Notes under the pieces: generated by a model
The model's database searches: none
Seen by the model: only the letters and a program-made list of their open reading frames with translations
Told to the model about the DNA's origin: nothing
Assembly (NCBI GenBank): GCA_017454375.1
Contig: JAFTDB010000017.1
Location: forward strand, 1-46,493
Reading direction: 5' to 3'
DNA length: 46,493 nucleotides
DNA from: Acholeplasmatales bacterium
GTDB taxonomy: Bacteria > Bacillota_I > Bacilli_A > Acholeplasmatales > Anaeroplasmataceae
Program-made: the position numbers and the translations under genes
Shown: in pieces, positions 8,038 to 18,201 of the stretch
Layout of the letters: the number at the start of each line of letters is the position of its first letter
Position numbering within the stretch: position 1 is the stretch's first letter

Positions 8038-11000
8038 CTATTTTTCAGAATCGTTCTTTGATTTTGTATGATATAAAAGACCGATTGTAAGACCAGCAAC
8101 TGCAACCATACATGCGATTATGATAAATGCGCTTGTTGCCATGTTTGCAATTTGCTTTCTAGTGAAGTTATACTCGGTTTGTGCACCGGTAATACTTTTA
8201 ATAACTACTTTGTAAGTTCCTCCTGTAGTGATTTCAGGTGCAGTATTTGATCCTGACACCTCAGTTGTACTAACTAATACACCATTTTTGTAAATCTCAA
8301 CAACATCACCACTCTTAAGTCCCTTAATGCTAACATCTCTAGCTGTTATACCACCATCTTCAACACCACTTAATGTAGCTGTTGGAGCTGCGGTATCAAT
8401 TGAGACTGAGAAATTCATTGTTGTTGCTGATTTAGTATTAGATACTACTACAGAATAATCTCCATCCTTAGTTAGGCTAATTGACTCACCGCTTAGATTT
8501 AATAATTCCTTATTATCTTTGCTCTTAACTAACCAAACCTCAGTGATTGTATAATCATATGGAGCAGTATAATCAAATGATACTAAAGCATTATTGATAA
8601 TATAGAAGCCATCATAAGATTGATTTCCAATAGAGTCCTCTATAATTACCTCCCAGTGACCGGTAGTTGTAAATGTTGTACCAGTATAGTTACTCATCTT
8701 TTGACCATTTTTAAATACATTAATAATCTTTGAATCATCTGTTGCACTAAATACAACTGATGAATCATTTACAACACCGCCAGTAATTATTTGCTGGCTT
8801 GTTACTGAATTTGTTAGAGTATAGTGATTCAAGCTCTTATGATTTATAACATAAGTGTTTCTATTACCAGCTATATCCTCAACAACAAATTCATATTTAC
8901 CATCTTTATAGAATTTTGTACCTGATTGATATTTCTTCTTTTGACCATCATCGAAGCTTACAGTTGCATCTAGGTTATCACTAAATGTGATGACTATATC
9001 ATCTTTAGTGTATGTGCTGTTGCTGATTGCTATTTCTTTCATTAAAGAAGTATCAATTACAACATCATTTCTATAAAGCTCAGCTTTGAATTCAGCATAG
9101 TTACCATATTCATCAAGGAATTGAATAGCATACTCAAATGAGCCGTTACCACTAGAATTACCAAATTCAAGTGTTTTGCCTCCTTCAAGTGATGTTTCAA
9201 TACCATCAATTTTGAATACATATCTTGTACTAGTTGTTTCAAATCTTAAAATGTTATTTGAATAGAAGTTATTAACAAGTGCTTCTTCAAGTAAATAATA
9301 TTCATAGTTAGCACCTGAATAAGTTGTTTTTCTACTCAATGTTAGTTGTGGAATATTTCTAAAATGAACCACCTTACTTGCTGTGTCACCATATATATTT
9401 TTGAAATATATTGTGTAATCACCTATACCATCTTGTCCAATAACATTTGTTAAATTTGTTTGATCAGCTATCTTTTCTTCAGATAATAAATCATATAATA
9501 CTATAAGATCATTATAACCATATTTATATGATATATATTTAATCTCATCATTAACAACAACTGTTAATGGCAAATTAGTATATGCTTGAGCTCTTAATAA
9601 GGCTTCCTCATTATAGCCAATTAACCATTCTTCATTGAATACGAAGTCTGGATTAGTTCCAATTACTATATCAAAATCCTTAGTTACCTCATTACCGCCA
9701 ATAATTCTAACCTTATGGCTACCTTCCTTAAACACCTCTAATACTATTACACCATCCTCACGTGTGCCTTCAAATTTCTCACCGTCGATTTCAAATGTAG
9801 CATATTCGCTATATACATTGAATGTAATAGTTGAGTTTGAATAAATAGGATTTTCATTTGATTGGAATTCTCTAGTTGATTCATCCTTATATGTTACTAC
9901 AACAATTGTTTCAAATGAATCTACCTTAACTATAATATATTCACTTTGATTATTGTATTTATTTGTAACAACTATCTTATAAAAACCATTTTCAGTTCCT
10001 TCTAGATATTTTGAGAAGGCTTTTCCATCATATATTGTTTCTAACTTACCAAAAGTTGGTTTAGTAGAGTAAGCTACTTCAATTTTAGTAATATTTTCAT
10101 TTACATTTGTATCAATTGTAAGTGTTTCAGAAATATATGTGTATTTTGAATCCTTAGCAATTTCAATCTCAACTCCACCTCTTAATAATCTTATTTCAGG
10201 GGCTTCCTTTGAAAGTGAAATTATATAATAGCTTGGGAACACTGTTTTACCAGCATTATAAGACATTTCAAGATGTACTTCTTTATCAGTTGAGAATTTT
10301 AATACTGGCTTATTATCAATCTTTATTACTTTGATAATGTAATTATCTGTTGATAGAACATCATATTCACGATTTTCTATAACTGTTTCAGCTGTTAAAT
10401 CAAAGCTGAAATCTGGATTTTCCTTATAACCAGCTGTTTTTACATTTACAACGTTTCCATCATCATCTTTTTCTTGTTCTACTACACATACATATTGTCC
10501 ATATGTTAAGATACCTGATTCATATTTAAATATGTATGTTGTAAGTTCAGTTCCAGTTTGAATTAGGATTCTTGCTTCACCTGGATATAAAAGCTTTAAT
10601 GTTACATCACCAGAAGCAAATTTTTCTTCGTTTTCTTTTAATATTTCTTCACCAACTGTGGCTATCGCAACTGGGTCATTAGTATTAGTAAATCTAAATA
10701 CTCTTGTATTACCTAATTTATCAGATACTGTTACAACATATTCGCCATAATTATTTAAAATTAATCTACCTTCCTGGTCTGGTTCAACAACTACTGATTG
10801 ACCATCCTTTGCAACAGTATATTTTCCTATTTCAGATGGATCACTAAATGTTAGAACAATATGTCCACCTCTTATTACTGCACCATCTGTGAAGCTATTT
10901 TCTGTAGCTGATTTTTCATCACTTTCAAGAGTATTAACTGATAATACATCATCTTTATTCTTATCAGTTAAATCTAATGCTTCAAATGAAGAAGTTTTAA

Positions 11001-14000
11001 TAATTTTATCATCATTATCTCTTTCTATATGCGCTGTAAATGTTGTACCAATGAATGTTGCACCAACTGTTGGAGCATCATTATCTACCATTACTACATA
11101 TGTACGATCATTTTCAGGAGTATCTGCAAACCATACACGAAGTCTAAATCCGATAAGGCTATTGATTGTAATTGTATTAGTAGCCTCTAAATATGAATAG
11201 TTCTTTGCATCTATATCAAGCATTTCAAATTTAATTTCACCATCGCCATATTCTGAGACGAATGTTAATCTTAACATTGCTGATGTATATACATTTGAAA
11301 CTCTAGCACTATTTGGATCTGATTTGATTATCATGTTAACAATCTTATCAGGATCATATTTAACATATGATTCATTATTCAAATAATACCAATTGATTTC
11401 TGGAGTTCTTGATGCAAATTCAACAGTTTTATCTACTTCATTACCATAAATATCTCTTACAACGATTCTATAGACACCTGGATCCTTTAAAACCCTAGTT
11501 TCCTTAAATTCTGTTGTAACTAGCTTTTCATTTAAATAGATTTCATAAGAATAGATTTCACTTTCTTGTCTTTCTAATACCTTAACTATTACATTTGTAC
11601 CAGCTTCATTTTCATAAACCTGAACATCAAGTGTTGTTTGTGATAACAATACTGTATATGTATAGTTATTACCAGAACGATCACCAACCTGTAGATAAAA
11701 ATTACTATCTTGTAATTTATAACTATTGTCAACTGATACGTCTGATGCATATAAGACATTTTGTAAAGATCTATTTGGATAAGAATAGATAGCAATATAT
11801 GCTAAATCATCTACATCCCTTATATTCTTAATAATAAATGTTTCACCAGAATAAGAAAGAATTGTTCCATCAAGAGTTTGAGATTCATTTCCTATTTCAA
11901 CATCTACCTTTGGTGTTTCTTTATCAAAATAAACATCATATTCACAAATACCAGCACTACCATATTCGCGGAATCTGTAAGTACCACTTGCTTGTGTTGA
12001 AGATAATAATTCACAAAGGCGCTTACCTTCTTCTAAAACTAATTCTACCCATTTACTTTCATTTTCGTATTTATAGAATATTCTAGTTGAAGGATCAACT
12101 ATCATTGTCATGTTAGTTGCAAGTGCTAATTCTTTCTTTTCATTTCCTTCTTTTATTGTTATCTTATTTTTGTAGATTTCTTTATCTCCATCATATTTTG
12201 CTGAAGATACAAATGTACTACCAACCTTACTTGTAGTTGCTTCTTCTGGGTTTACATGTATTTGTGTACTTGATAAGAATGGAGCACCACTTTTTTGATC
12301 AAGCGTTTCTTCTGTAACTAGATATACAGTTTGTCCTTTGCTTGTGATTCTATTAACAACTTCATTAATAGCATCAGTTATATTTCCAGGAAGACTATTA
12401 ATGTTAATTCCATCTTCGACATTGCCACTACCATAATAGTAGAATGCCCAACCATTAGCATTAGCTGTATCCTCCCAAATATTTTTCTTATATCTAATCC
12501 ATAATTGACCTTCCTGAGCAGTAGTGTTTTCTCCATTAGCCTTAACATAAGCTGTTGAAGCTGTACTACCGTTAAGTAGGTTTGCAATATTTGCTGTTAT
12601 CTTTATCAAATATAAATCTTGATATTCCATAAATCTAACATATTTTTTTGCTTCATTAATATTTGAGAATGTTGGATAAGTTGATCCACCTTCTGATCTA
12701 TTTACTGAAGCATCATATGTAGCACCATATGGATGAGATAAAACTGTAGAGCTGTTTTCATGTAAGAAATAATATCTTTGATCCTGTAATTGGAATACTT
12801 TATTATTTAATACAAGATTAGTCTCTGTTTGTGACTTATTTGCAGTATTATCAGTCATATGATCTGTAATATAAAATGAAATATTTTCTGCAATTAAGTC
12901 AACATCACCAGTTGATTGATTAGTTCCTTTTATATGAGGTTCAATTTCATAAAAGCCTGGTGCTAAATCAGCCACACGAATTTCATAATTATTGCCCTCA
13001 CCGTTTTGGCCAGCATACAATGTAGTTGATCCGTTTATTACAATATAGAATTGGACTCCATCTACAATTGTACTTCTGTTTGCCTCTACAACTGTGAAGT
13101 AAATATATTTTTCGTTATCCTCAGTTCCTACAGTTGATTTATCATATGCATCATATGTAACAATACCCTCATCAATTATTGGTGTATAACCTTTTTTGCT
13201 AGCATCACTAGGATCAATTTTTGGTACAGTTGTAGTAACACCAAATAAATTTCTAGTATCATATACAACTCTAACTATATTTGATGTTTTTCTATTTCCA
13301 GCTGTATCTTCAACCTCAAATCTAACATCAAATGTTGTTCTACCTTGCGCTGCAATGATTTTTGCAATTGTTTGATCCTTTACAGCTGCCGCATCATCAA
13401 TTGATGAAGTATACTTATAAACTGTTTTTTTATTTACAGTATCAGGCTCTTCTGAAATAACACTTTCAAGTCCTGCTACTTTTTCCGAATTTTCATAAAG
13501 CTTAAGCTTTTCCTCTTTAGTATTACCATCCTTATCAACATATTTATAAACAATAAATACATTCATAATTTGAGTTCTACTAATTTCTTTGTTTTGCATC
13601 TCAAAGGTATATGTTTTTTCCTTTAAGTTGTTTGGAGTTGGATTAATCTGATTTATTTCAGGTGCTTCACCATCCAGGACATATGGTCCAAAGGTCTGTG
13701 CAAGCGTGAATCCATATCCCGACTTTGCCATAAGATGAAGATAGTATGTACCACTATCTATTTTATCTTTTTCGCTTTTAGTAAACGTTAATGTGAGTGA
13801 TCCGTTTTCTTCTTCTGTAAATAAATGCTCATTAGCATAATATTGTGAATCTTGTAATTCCTCAGCAGTTAATACTTTTGTATTATCATTAGGATCTAGA
13901 AGGTTCTCATTTTTATCCCATGTATAATATAGTTTACCATCTTTTATATTTTTTTCTCCATTACCATTAATAGATACTAAAAGGTTATAAATATTATGAG

Positions 14001-15639
14001 GTGCTTCTGAAGATGTCAAATCAACATCAAGTGATGGTTTCATTAAACCTATTGCACCATTTAATGATGGTATTATTCTATCTGTATCTGTAATACTTCT
14101 AGGTACTCTATTATTATAACGAACACCATATTGATCAATATTACTTGCCATATCACCAACATCTTCACTTGGCAATTGATATTTTATTTCTCTGATATTT
14201 CTAAATAATCCTTCTTGTGAAACATCTAGTTCATAAACAAGTGTATCAGAATAATTACCTTCAGAATATACTGCATTATATGGATTTGAATAATTATCAA
14301 ACCATACTGTTAATGGTTGTTTTCTTGTTGAGACAACTGGTTCATTAAAACGAATATAGAAACGTAATTTACCTGTTGTGCTTACCTGAGAATCATCAAC
14401 AAATTCACTAACTATTTCAGGAGTCTTGTCATCAACAAGGAATAAAAATGAATATACGCCCTCAAATGATCTATCTAGTTCTTCACGGCAGTTGTATGCT
14501 GCAACACCTGTATCTAGTTTTCCATTATATGGGTTAACTTTTACAGCACCGACAGTTACATTCGATTTTTTGGAAGCAAACCAAGTATCTTCTTGAATAA
14601 ACCAGCTTATTTGTTTTGTTTCTGTTGTAATCTTTGTATTACCAGGATCACAATCAATTAAATCATCATCCTTATCATAAGGGTTCTTTTTATCAATCAA
14701 AATATATTTTGTAGCTTCAGGAGGATATTCATTACCATACGTATGGTTTTTAAAATATTTCATCGTAGTAAAGCCTGGTTCAAAAGACATATATAAACAA
14801 AGTCCTGGGCAATTCTCATCTCTATCCCATTTTTCAATCATTTCTCTACTACCATAATATACCTTGACATGAGATCTTGAAGAAAATACTTTGTTGTTAT
14901 CTTTTATATTTTCAGCTACGAATGTTCCATATGCACTAGCTAAACCTGTATTAATAAAATTATTAACCCACATTGTTGAGGTATCATTGACGAAGCTCAT
15001 TTTATGCTCCCATGAACGCCATGTTGATCTACCATCAAGATCATCAATACCACCACTGTATTGTCTTAAAACATTGTTATATTCTTTTATATATGAATGA
15101 TCTTCACCATTCCACGTTGGAGTATCTTCTACAACACCAGTTACTGCTTCAATCTTATAGTTATATGGTAAATAGCATTTAGCAGTGCTATTATTAGAAT
15201 CTATTTTTGCGTTATTTGCTCTATAAATAGTTACATTAAAATATCTACCATATATTGCGTTGTTTTGATCAAATATCAACATTTGTTCTCTATTATCTGC
15301 TGTATTTAAGCATTTAATAGATACTTTATATGAGGCTTTACCATTATTGTCATATTTCATCTTTATGTGTGAATCAATGCTAGTATAATCAATTCCTGAA
15401 ATAGCTGTTCCACCTTCAGTACGAACAAATGCTTCAACTTGATCACCAGCGTTACCCTCACCAACAATCTCAACAACAATAATACCAGAATCATTAGTTT
15501 CAACAATTGCATCTTTTACTGATATTGTATTTTCACTTGCAGCTTTAGTTGAAATAGTAAATACTGCAAATGATGTTATTGCCATTAAAAGGAATGTAAT
15601 AGCACATAACATTTTTCTTATTAAAATTTTCTTTTTCAT
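8038..15639 (-). CDS. Giant (2533-residue) membrane-anchored surface protein with Ig-like domains
   Basis: A signal peptide (about 1-33, ending TKAAS) leads a Calx-beta-like domain (about 38-150), then a long series of Ig/cadherin-like beta-sandwich modules. In these, phrases of the type D-x-x-G-N (KLGNTR, SIGNQS, IAGNRN, EYGNYA) recur every 80-100 residues. A single membrane segment (about 2503-2524) and a short Lys-rich tail close the protein, so it is held by a transmembrane anchor rather than a sortase signal. It lies between the VirD4 gene (16-bp gap) and the pilin gene (69-bp gap), inside the secretion operon. The likely role is a long stalk or adhesin that brings the target cell to the apparatus; this is inference. 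RBS AGGAGG. Confidence 0.8.
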   Translation of the reverse strand: MKKKILIRKMLCAITFLLMAITSFAVFTISTKAASENTISVKDAIVETNDSGIIVVEIVGEGNAGDQVEAFVRTEGGTAISGIDYTSIDSHIKMKYDNNGKASYKVSIKCLNTADNREQMLIFDQNNAIYGRYFNVTIYRANNAKIDSNNSTAKCYLPYNYKIEAVTGVVEDTPTWNGEDHSYIKEYNNVLRQYSGGIDDLDGRSTWRSWEHKMSFVNDTSTMWVNNFINTGLASAYGTFVAENIKDNNKVFSSRSHVKVYYGSREMIEKWDRDENCPGLCLYMSFEPGFTTMKYFKNHTYGNEYPPEATKYILIDKKNPYDKDDDLIDCDPGNTKITTETKQISWFIQEDTWFASKKSNVTVGAVKVNPYNGKLDTGVAAYNCREELDRSFEGVYSFLFLVDDKTPEIVSEFVDDSQVSTTGKLRFYIRFNEPVVSTRKQPLTVWFDNYSNPYNAVYSEGNYSDTLVYELDVSQEGLFRNIREIKYQLPSEDVGDMASNIDQYGVRYNNRVPRSITDTDRIIPSLNGAIGLMKPSLDVDLTSSEAPHNIYNLLVSINGNGEKNIKDGKLYYTWDKNENLLDPNDNTKVLTAEELQDSQYYANEHLFTEEENGSLTLTFTKSEKDKIDSGTYYLHLMAKSGYGFTLAQTFGPYVLDGEAPEINQINPTPNNLKEKTYTFEMQNKEISRTQIMNVFIVYKYVDKDGNTKEEKLKLYENSEKVAGLESVISEEPDTVNKKTVYKYTSSIDDAAAVKDQTIAKIIAAQGRTTFDVRFEVEDTAGNRKTSNIVRVVYDTRNLFGVTTTVPKIDPSDASKKGYTPIIDEGIVTYDAYDKSTVGTEDNEKYIYFTVVEANRSTIVDGVQFYIVINGSTTLYAGQNGEGNNYEIRVADLAPGFYEIEPHIKGTNQSTGDVDLIAENISFYITDHMTDNTANKSQTETNLVLNNKVFQLQDQRYYFLHENSSTVLSHPYGATYDASVNRSEGGSTYPTFSNINEAKKYVRFMEYQDLYLIKITANIANLLNGSTASTAYVKANGENTTAQEGQLWIRYKKNIWEDTANANGWAFYYYGSGNVEDGININSLPGNITDAINEVVNRITSKGQTVYLVTEETLDQKSGAPFLSSTQIHVNPEEATTSKVGSTFVSSAKYDGDKEIYKNKITIKEGNEKKELALATNMTMIVDPSTRIFYKYENESKWVELVLEEGKRLCELLSSTQASGTYRFREYGSAGICEYDVYFDKETPKVDVEIGNESQTLDGTILSYSGETFIIKNIRDVDDLAYIAIYSYPNRSLQNVLYASDVSVDNSYKLQDSNFYLQVGDRSGNNYTYTVLLSQTTLDVQVYENEAGTNVIVKVLERQESEIYSYEIYLNEKLVTTEFKETRVLKDPGVYRIVVRDIYGNEVDKTVEFASRTPEINWYYLNNESYVKYDPDKIVNMIIKSDPNSARVSNVYTSAMLRLTFVSEYGDGEIKFEMLDIDAKNYSYLEATNTITINSLIGFRLRVWFADTPENDRTYVVMVDNDAPTVGATFIGTTFTAHIERDNDDKIIKTSSFEALDLTDKNKDDVLSVNTLESDEKSATENSFTDGAVIRGGHIVLTFSDPSEIGKYTVAKDGQSVVVEPDQEGRLILNNYGEYVVTVSDKLGNTRVFRFTNTNDPVAIATVGEEILKENEEKFASGDVTLKLLYPGEARILIQTGTELTTYIFKYESGILTYGQYVCVVEQEKDDDGNVVNVKTAGYKENPDFSFDLTAETVIENREYDVLSTDNYIIKVIKIDNKPVLKFSTDKEVHLEMSYNAGKTVFPSYYIISLSKEAPEIRLLRGGVEIEIAKDSKYTYISETLTIDTNVNENITKIEVAYSTKPTFGKLETIYDGKAFSKYLEGTENGFYKIVVTNKYNNQSEYIIVKVDSFETIVVVTYKDESTREFQSNENPIYSNSTITFNVYSEYATFEIDGEKFEGTREDGVIVLEVFKEGSHKVRIIGGNEVTKDFDIVIGTNPDFVFNEEWLIGYNEEALLRAQAYTNLPLTVVVNDEIKYISYKYGYNDLIVLYDLLSEEKIADQTNLTNVIGQDGIGDYTIYFKNIYGDTASKVVHFRNIPQLTLSRKTTYSGANYEYYLLEEALVNNFYSNNILRFETTSTRYVFKIDGIETSLEGGKTLEFGNSSGNGSFEYAIQFLDEYGNYAEFKAELYRNDVVIDTSLMKEIAISNSTYTKDDIVITFSDNLDATVSFDDGQKKKYQSGTKFYKDGKYEFVVEDIAGNRNTYVINHKSLNHYTLTNSVTSQQIITGGVVNDSSVVFSATDDSKIINVFKNGQKMSNYTGTTFTTTGHWEVIIEDSIGNQSYDGFYIINNALVSFDYTAPYDYTITEVWLVKSKDNKELLNLSGESISLTKDGDYSVVVSNTKSATTMNFSVSIDTAAPTATLSGVEDGGITARDVSIKGLKSGDVVEIYKNGVLVSTTEVSGSNTAPEITTGGTYKVVIKSITGAQTEYNFTRKQIANMATSAFIIIACMVAVAGLTIGLLYHTKSKNDSEK

Positions 15640-15655
15640 ATGCTAAAACCTCCTT

Positions 15656-18190
15656 TTATAATTTAATTTCGCCATTTGCTAGCATTACACAGAAGTCAAT
15701 AAATGATACATCAGGATTATTCTTTTTATATTCTTTATATAATTTAGTTAACTCTGCTTGAGTTAAGTTTTGATATTTGTTTTTCTTGCTAGCCTTTGTA
15801 GCTGTTTTCTTTTCTTTTGTTGCCTTAGGCTCTGCCTTAGTTTTCTTAGGAGCAGCCTTCTTAGGCTTTTCTACTACCTTTGTTTCTTCAACATTTTCAG
15901 TAGCAGGAGTCTCTTCTTTTACCTCAGCTGCTGGAGCCATACCAGGCTGTGGTCCTTCATTTACCTTTAATCCTGCAAATCCTTGTTGTTCATTTGCTTC
16001 TTGAGCCTTTTGCATTAATGCATTATTTCTCTTTTTAATATCATAGAATATTGCATTTTCATTGAAGAATTGATCTTCAAGATCTGATTGATCCATTTTA
16101 CCTATCTTATAAAGTGGAACTTGGAATGAAGGGGTAAAATAAGTTTTAAGTGGGTAGTTACCAAATGTAACTATGATTGAGTGACCGATATCACCAGGGT
16201 GGTTAAGTCTTTGTAGCTCTGATGGATAGATAAGTGGTCTTGTTTGAAGTGATGTAGAGAAGCTCTTTTCACTATGTGCACTACCACTTGTTGAAGATGT
16301 TTGAATAGTGATATTACCACAAAGCTCACTATATTCCTTACAAGTTCCCATATCATTAGAACCGATAAACATCTTAATACCACAGTTACCTTTAATGATA
16401 TCTGCAACATTATCACCGTATACGTTATTTAGCTGTGAATATGATTGAACAATCATTGTAAACCAAATCTTACGAGAACGACCTACTGTGATAAACTTAT
16501 CAAATTTAGAAATTTTTGGCATATTACCAAATTCATCCATGATGAAGTATACATTTCTTGGAAGTGCTAATTCCGGAGTTTCTGATGCAACCTTAATTAA
16601 TGTCTTATAAATATTTAGAATAAAGATTGCAGCTAGATTATGTCTTGTATCCTTTTCATCAGGAATCTTTAAGAATAATGCTGTTGGGTGCTCTGCAAGG
16701 GACTCTGCTGTAAAGTCAGAAGTTGATGTTAATGCACAGACACCTGTATCATTAAATAATACTAATTTATCATAAACAATTGACATGTATGAAGCTCTTG
16801 TTGATGGAGCTGCATCTGTTACTTGCTTAGATAGGGAATAAGCCTTAGATAGTGGACTTCTTCCTTTAAAATACATTCTTAAGTCTTCATAATCCTTATT
16901 AGAATTTTGAAGTATCTTAGTTAAGTTAAAGAAATTAAATTTCTCTTTAGTCATTTCATTTGCTGGATCAGTTGAATCCTCAAGCATCGCAAGTAATACC
17001 GCAAGGGTAATTGCTCTTGCACCCTTTTCCCATAATGGGTCTTTTTCATTTTCTACTGGGATTAATACTGATACTAGGTCATTTAAGTCTTCATAGACCT
17101 CATCATAGATTTTCTTTTTATAAACCTTGATGTTGTTTACTAATCTTTGATAATCCTTATATGCCTTACCATCAAATTCATACCATTCAGTTATTTCATC
17201 GTCTTCTTTAATATTCTTATCAAGCACTAAGCCTGATTCAAAAATATTATCGACACGCTTGAATGCTTTTTTATATGCATTACGATATTCTTCAAATTGA
17301 TCCCAAATACCATCAAGTGGATTCCAACGATATGATGAATATGTATCACGAAGGTCTACTACCTTAACATCATATCCACGATCTTGTAGGAATTGTGAAT
17401 GCATTGAGAACAATTCACCCTTAGGGTCTGTTATAATCATTGATGAACCGGCTTTAGTAGCACCAAGAATTTGAATCATTGGTGAAACGAATGTTGTTGT
17501 CTTACCTGAACCAGTAGAACCGATGATTATTGAGTGACATGGAGAGTTGAACATAACCTGCATGTCTTTTTTATTTGGATCTAAAGTTGCCTTAACTGGG
17601 ATACCATCCTTAGTAACATTACCAAGAGAATTAAAGCTATATTGCTTAAATATTGTCTTCTTCTCTTTTTCTGTCATCCATCTAGAATTTTCCAAATTTG
17701 AATCCTTCATTTGTTTTAATTTCCCAGAAGGCCCATCCTTAGCAAATATTGATATGAAGTTTTTATTAATCACAAAGCAATATAATGAGAATATTGAAAA
17801 GAAGACTAATATCAACATCAAATAATATAACCAAGATACTACCATTTGATCAAATGAACCAAACCAGTCAATAACAGTGAATTCAAATTTACAGCTGATT
17901 AATGCAAATACTATGTAGCTTAATATTATAGAAATCAATAGTAATGCTGAAAGTACGAATAGTACCTCTTGGAATTTACCAGATGAGAATTTATGTGACA
18001 TAACAACACACATAAACAATAGCATAATAACGAAGAATGGTACAACCCATCTAATGTATGGTATCATTGTGAAGTTGCCTTCAACTGATGTGAATAGTCC
18101 AGTTGATACCAAAACTGGAACGGCTATTGCATTACTTACCAAGAAGGAAATAATGAGAGCCATGTAAAAATAATGTCTTTGTTTCATCAT
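15656..18190 (-). CDS. virD4: VirD4/TraG-type T4SS coupling protein
   Basis: Substrate-recruiting ATPase of type IV secretion. The N-terminus has four hydrophobic segments (about 6-31, 42-64, 74-99, 115-140). The cytoplasmic motor carries Walker A GSTGSGKTT (224-232) and Walker B FIMDEFGNMP (Asp552-Glu553), followed by the TraG-type sequences IVQSYSQL and IKGNCG. After about residue 755 comes a Pro/Lys/Ala/Glu-rich linker and a small helical end (NLTQAELTKLYKEYKKNN) that is not part of the usual core and could be a substrate- or partner-binding tail. In a locus with no relaxase, this protein is best explained as recruiting protein substrates. Two adjacent ATG codons are possible; the second (18187) has better spacing from AGGAGG. 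Confidence 0.93.
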   Translation of the reverse strand: MMKQRHYFYMALIISFLVSNAIAVPVLVSTGLFTSVEGNFTMIPYIRWVVPFFVIMLLFMCVVMSHKFSSGKFQEVLFVLSALLLISIILSYIVFALISCKFEFTVIDWFGSFDQMVVSWLYYLMLILVFFSIFSLYCFVINKNFISIFAKDGPSGKLKQMKDSNLENSRWMTEKEKKTIFKQYSFNSLGNVTKDGIPVKATLDPNKKDMQVMFNSPCHSIIIGSTGSGKTTTFVSPMIQILGATKAGSSMIITDPKGELFSMHSQFLQDRGYDVKVVDLRDTYSSYRWNPLDGIWDQFEEYRNAYKKAFKRVDNIFESGLVLDKNIKEDDEITEWYEFDGKAYKDYQRLVNNIKVYKKKIYDEVYEDLNDLVSVLIPVENEKDPLWEKGARAITLAVLLAMLEDSTDPANEMTKEKFNFFNLTKILQNSNKDYEDLRMYFKGRSPLSKAYSLSKQVTDAAPSTRASYMSIVYDKLVLFNDTGVCALTSTSDFTAESLAEHPTALFLKIPDEKDTRHNLAAIFILNIYKTLIKVASETPELALPRNVYFIMDEFGNMPKISKFDKFITVGRSRKIWFTMIVQSYSQLNNVYGDNVADIIKGNCGIKMFIGSNDMGTCKEYSELCGNITIQTSSTSGSAHSEKSFSTSLQTRPLIYPSELQRLNHPGDIGHSIIVTFGNYPLKTYFTPSFQVPLYKIGKMDQSDLEDQFFNENAIFYDIKKRNNALMQKAQEANEQQGFAGLKVNEGPQPGMAPAAEVKEETPATENVEETKVVEKPKKAAPKKTKAEPKATKEKKTATKASKKNKYQNLTQAELTKLYKEYKKNNPDVSFIDFCVMLANGEIKL

Positions 18191-18201
18191 TATTCCTCCT
18201 A

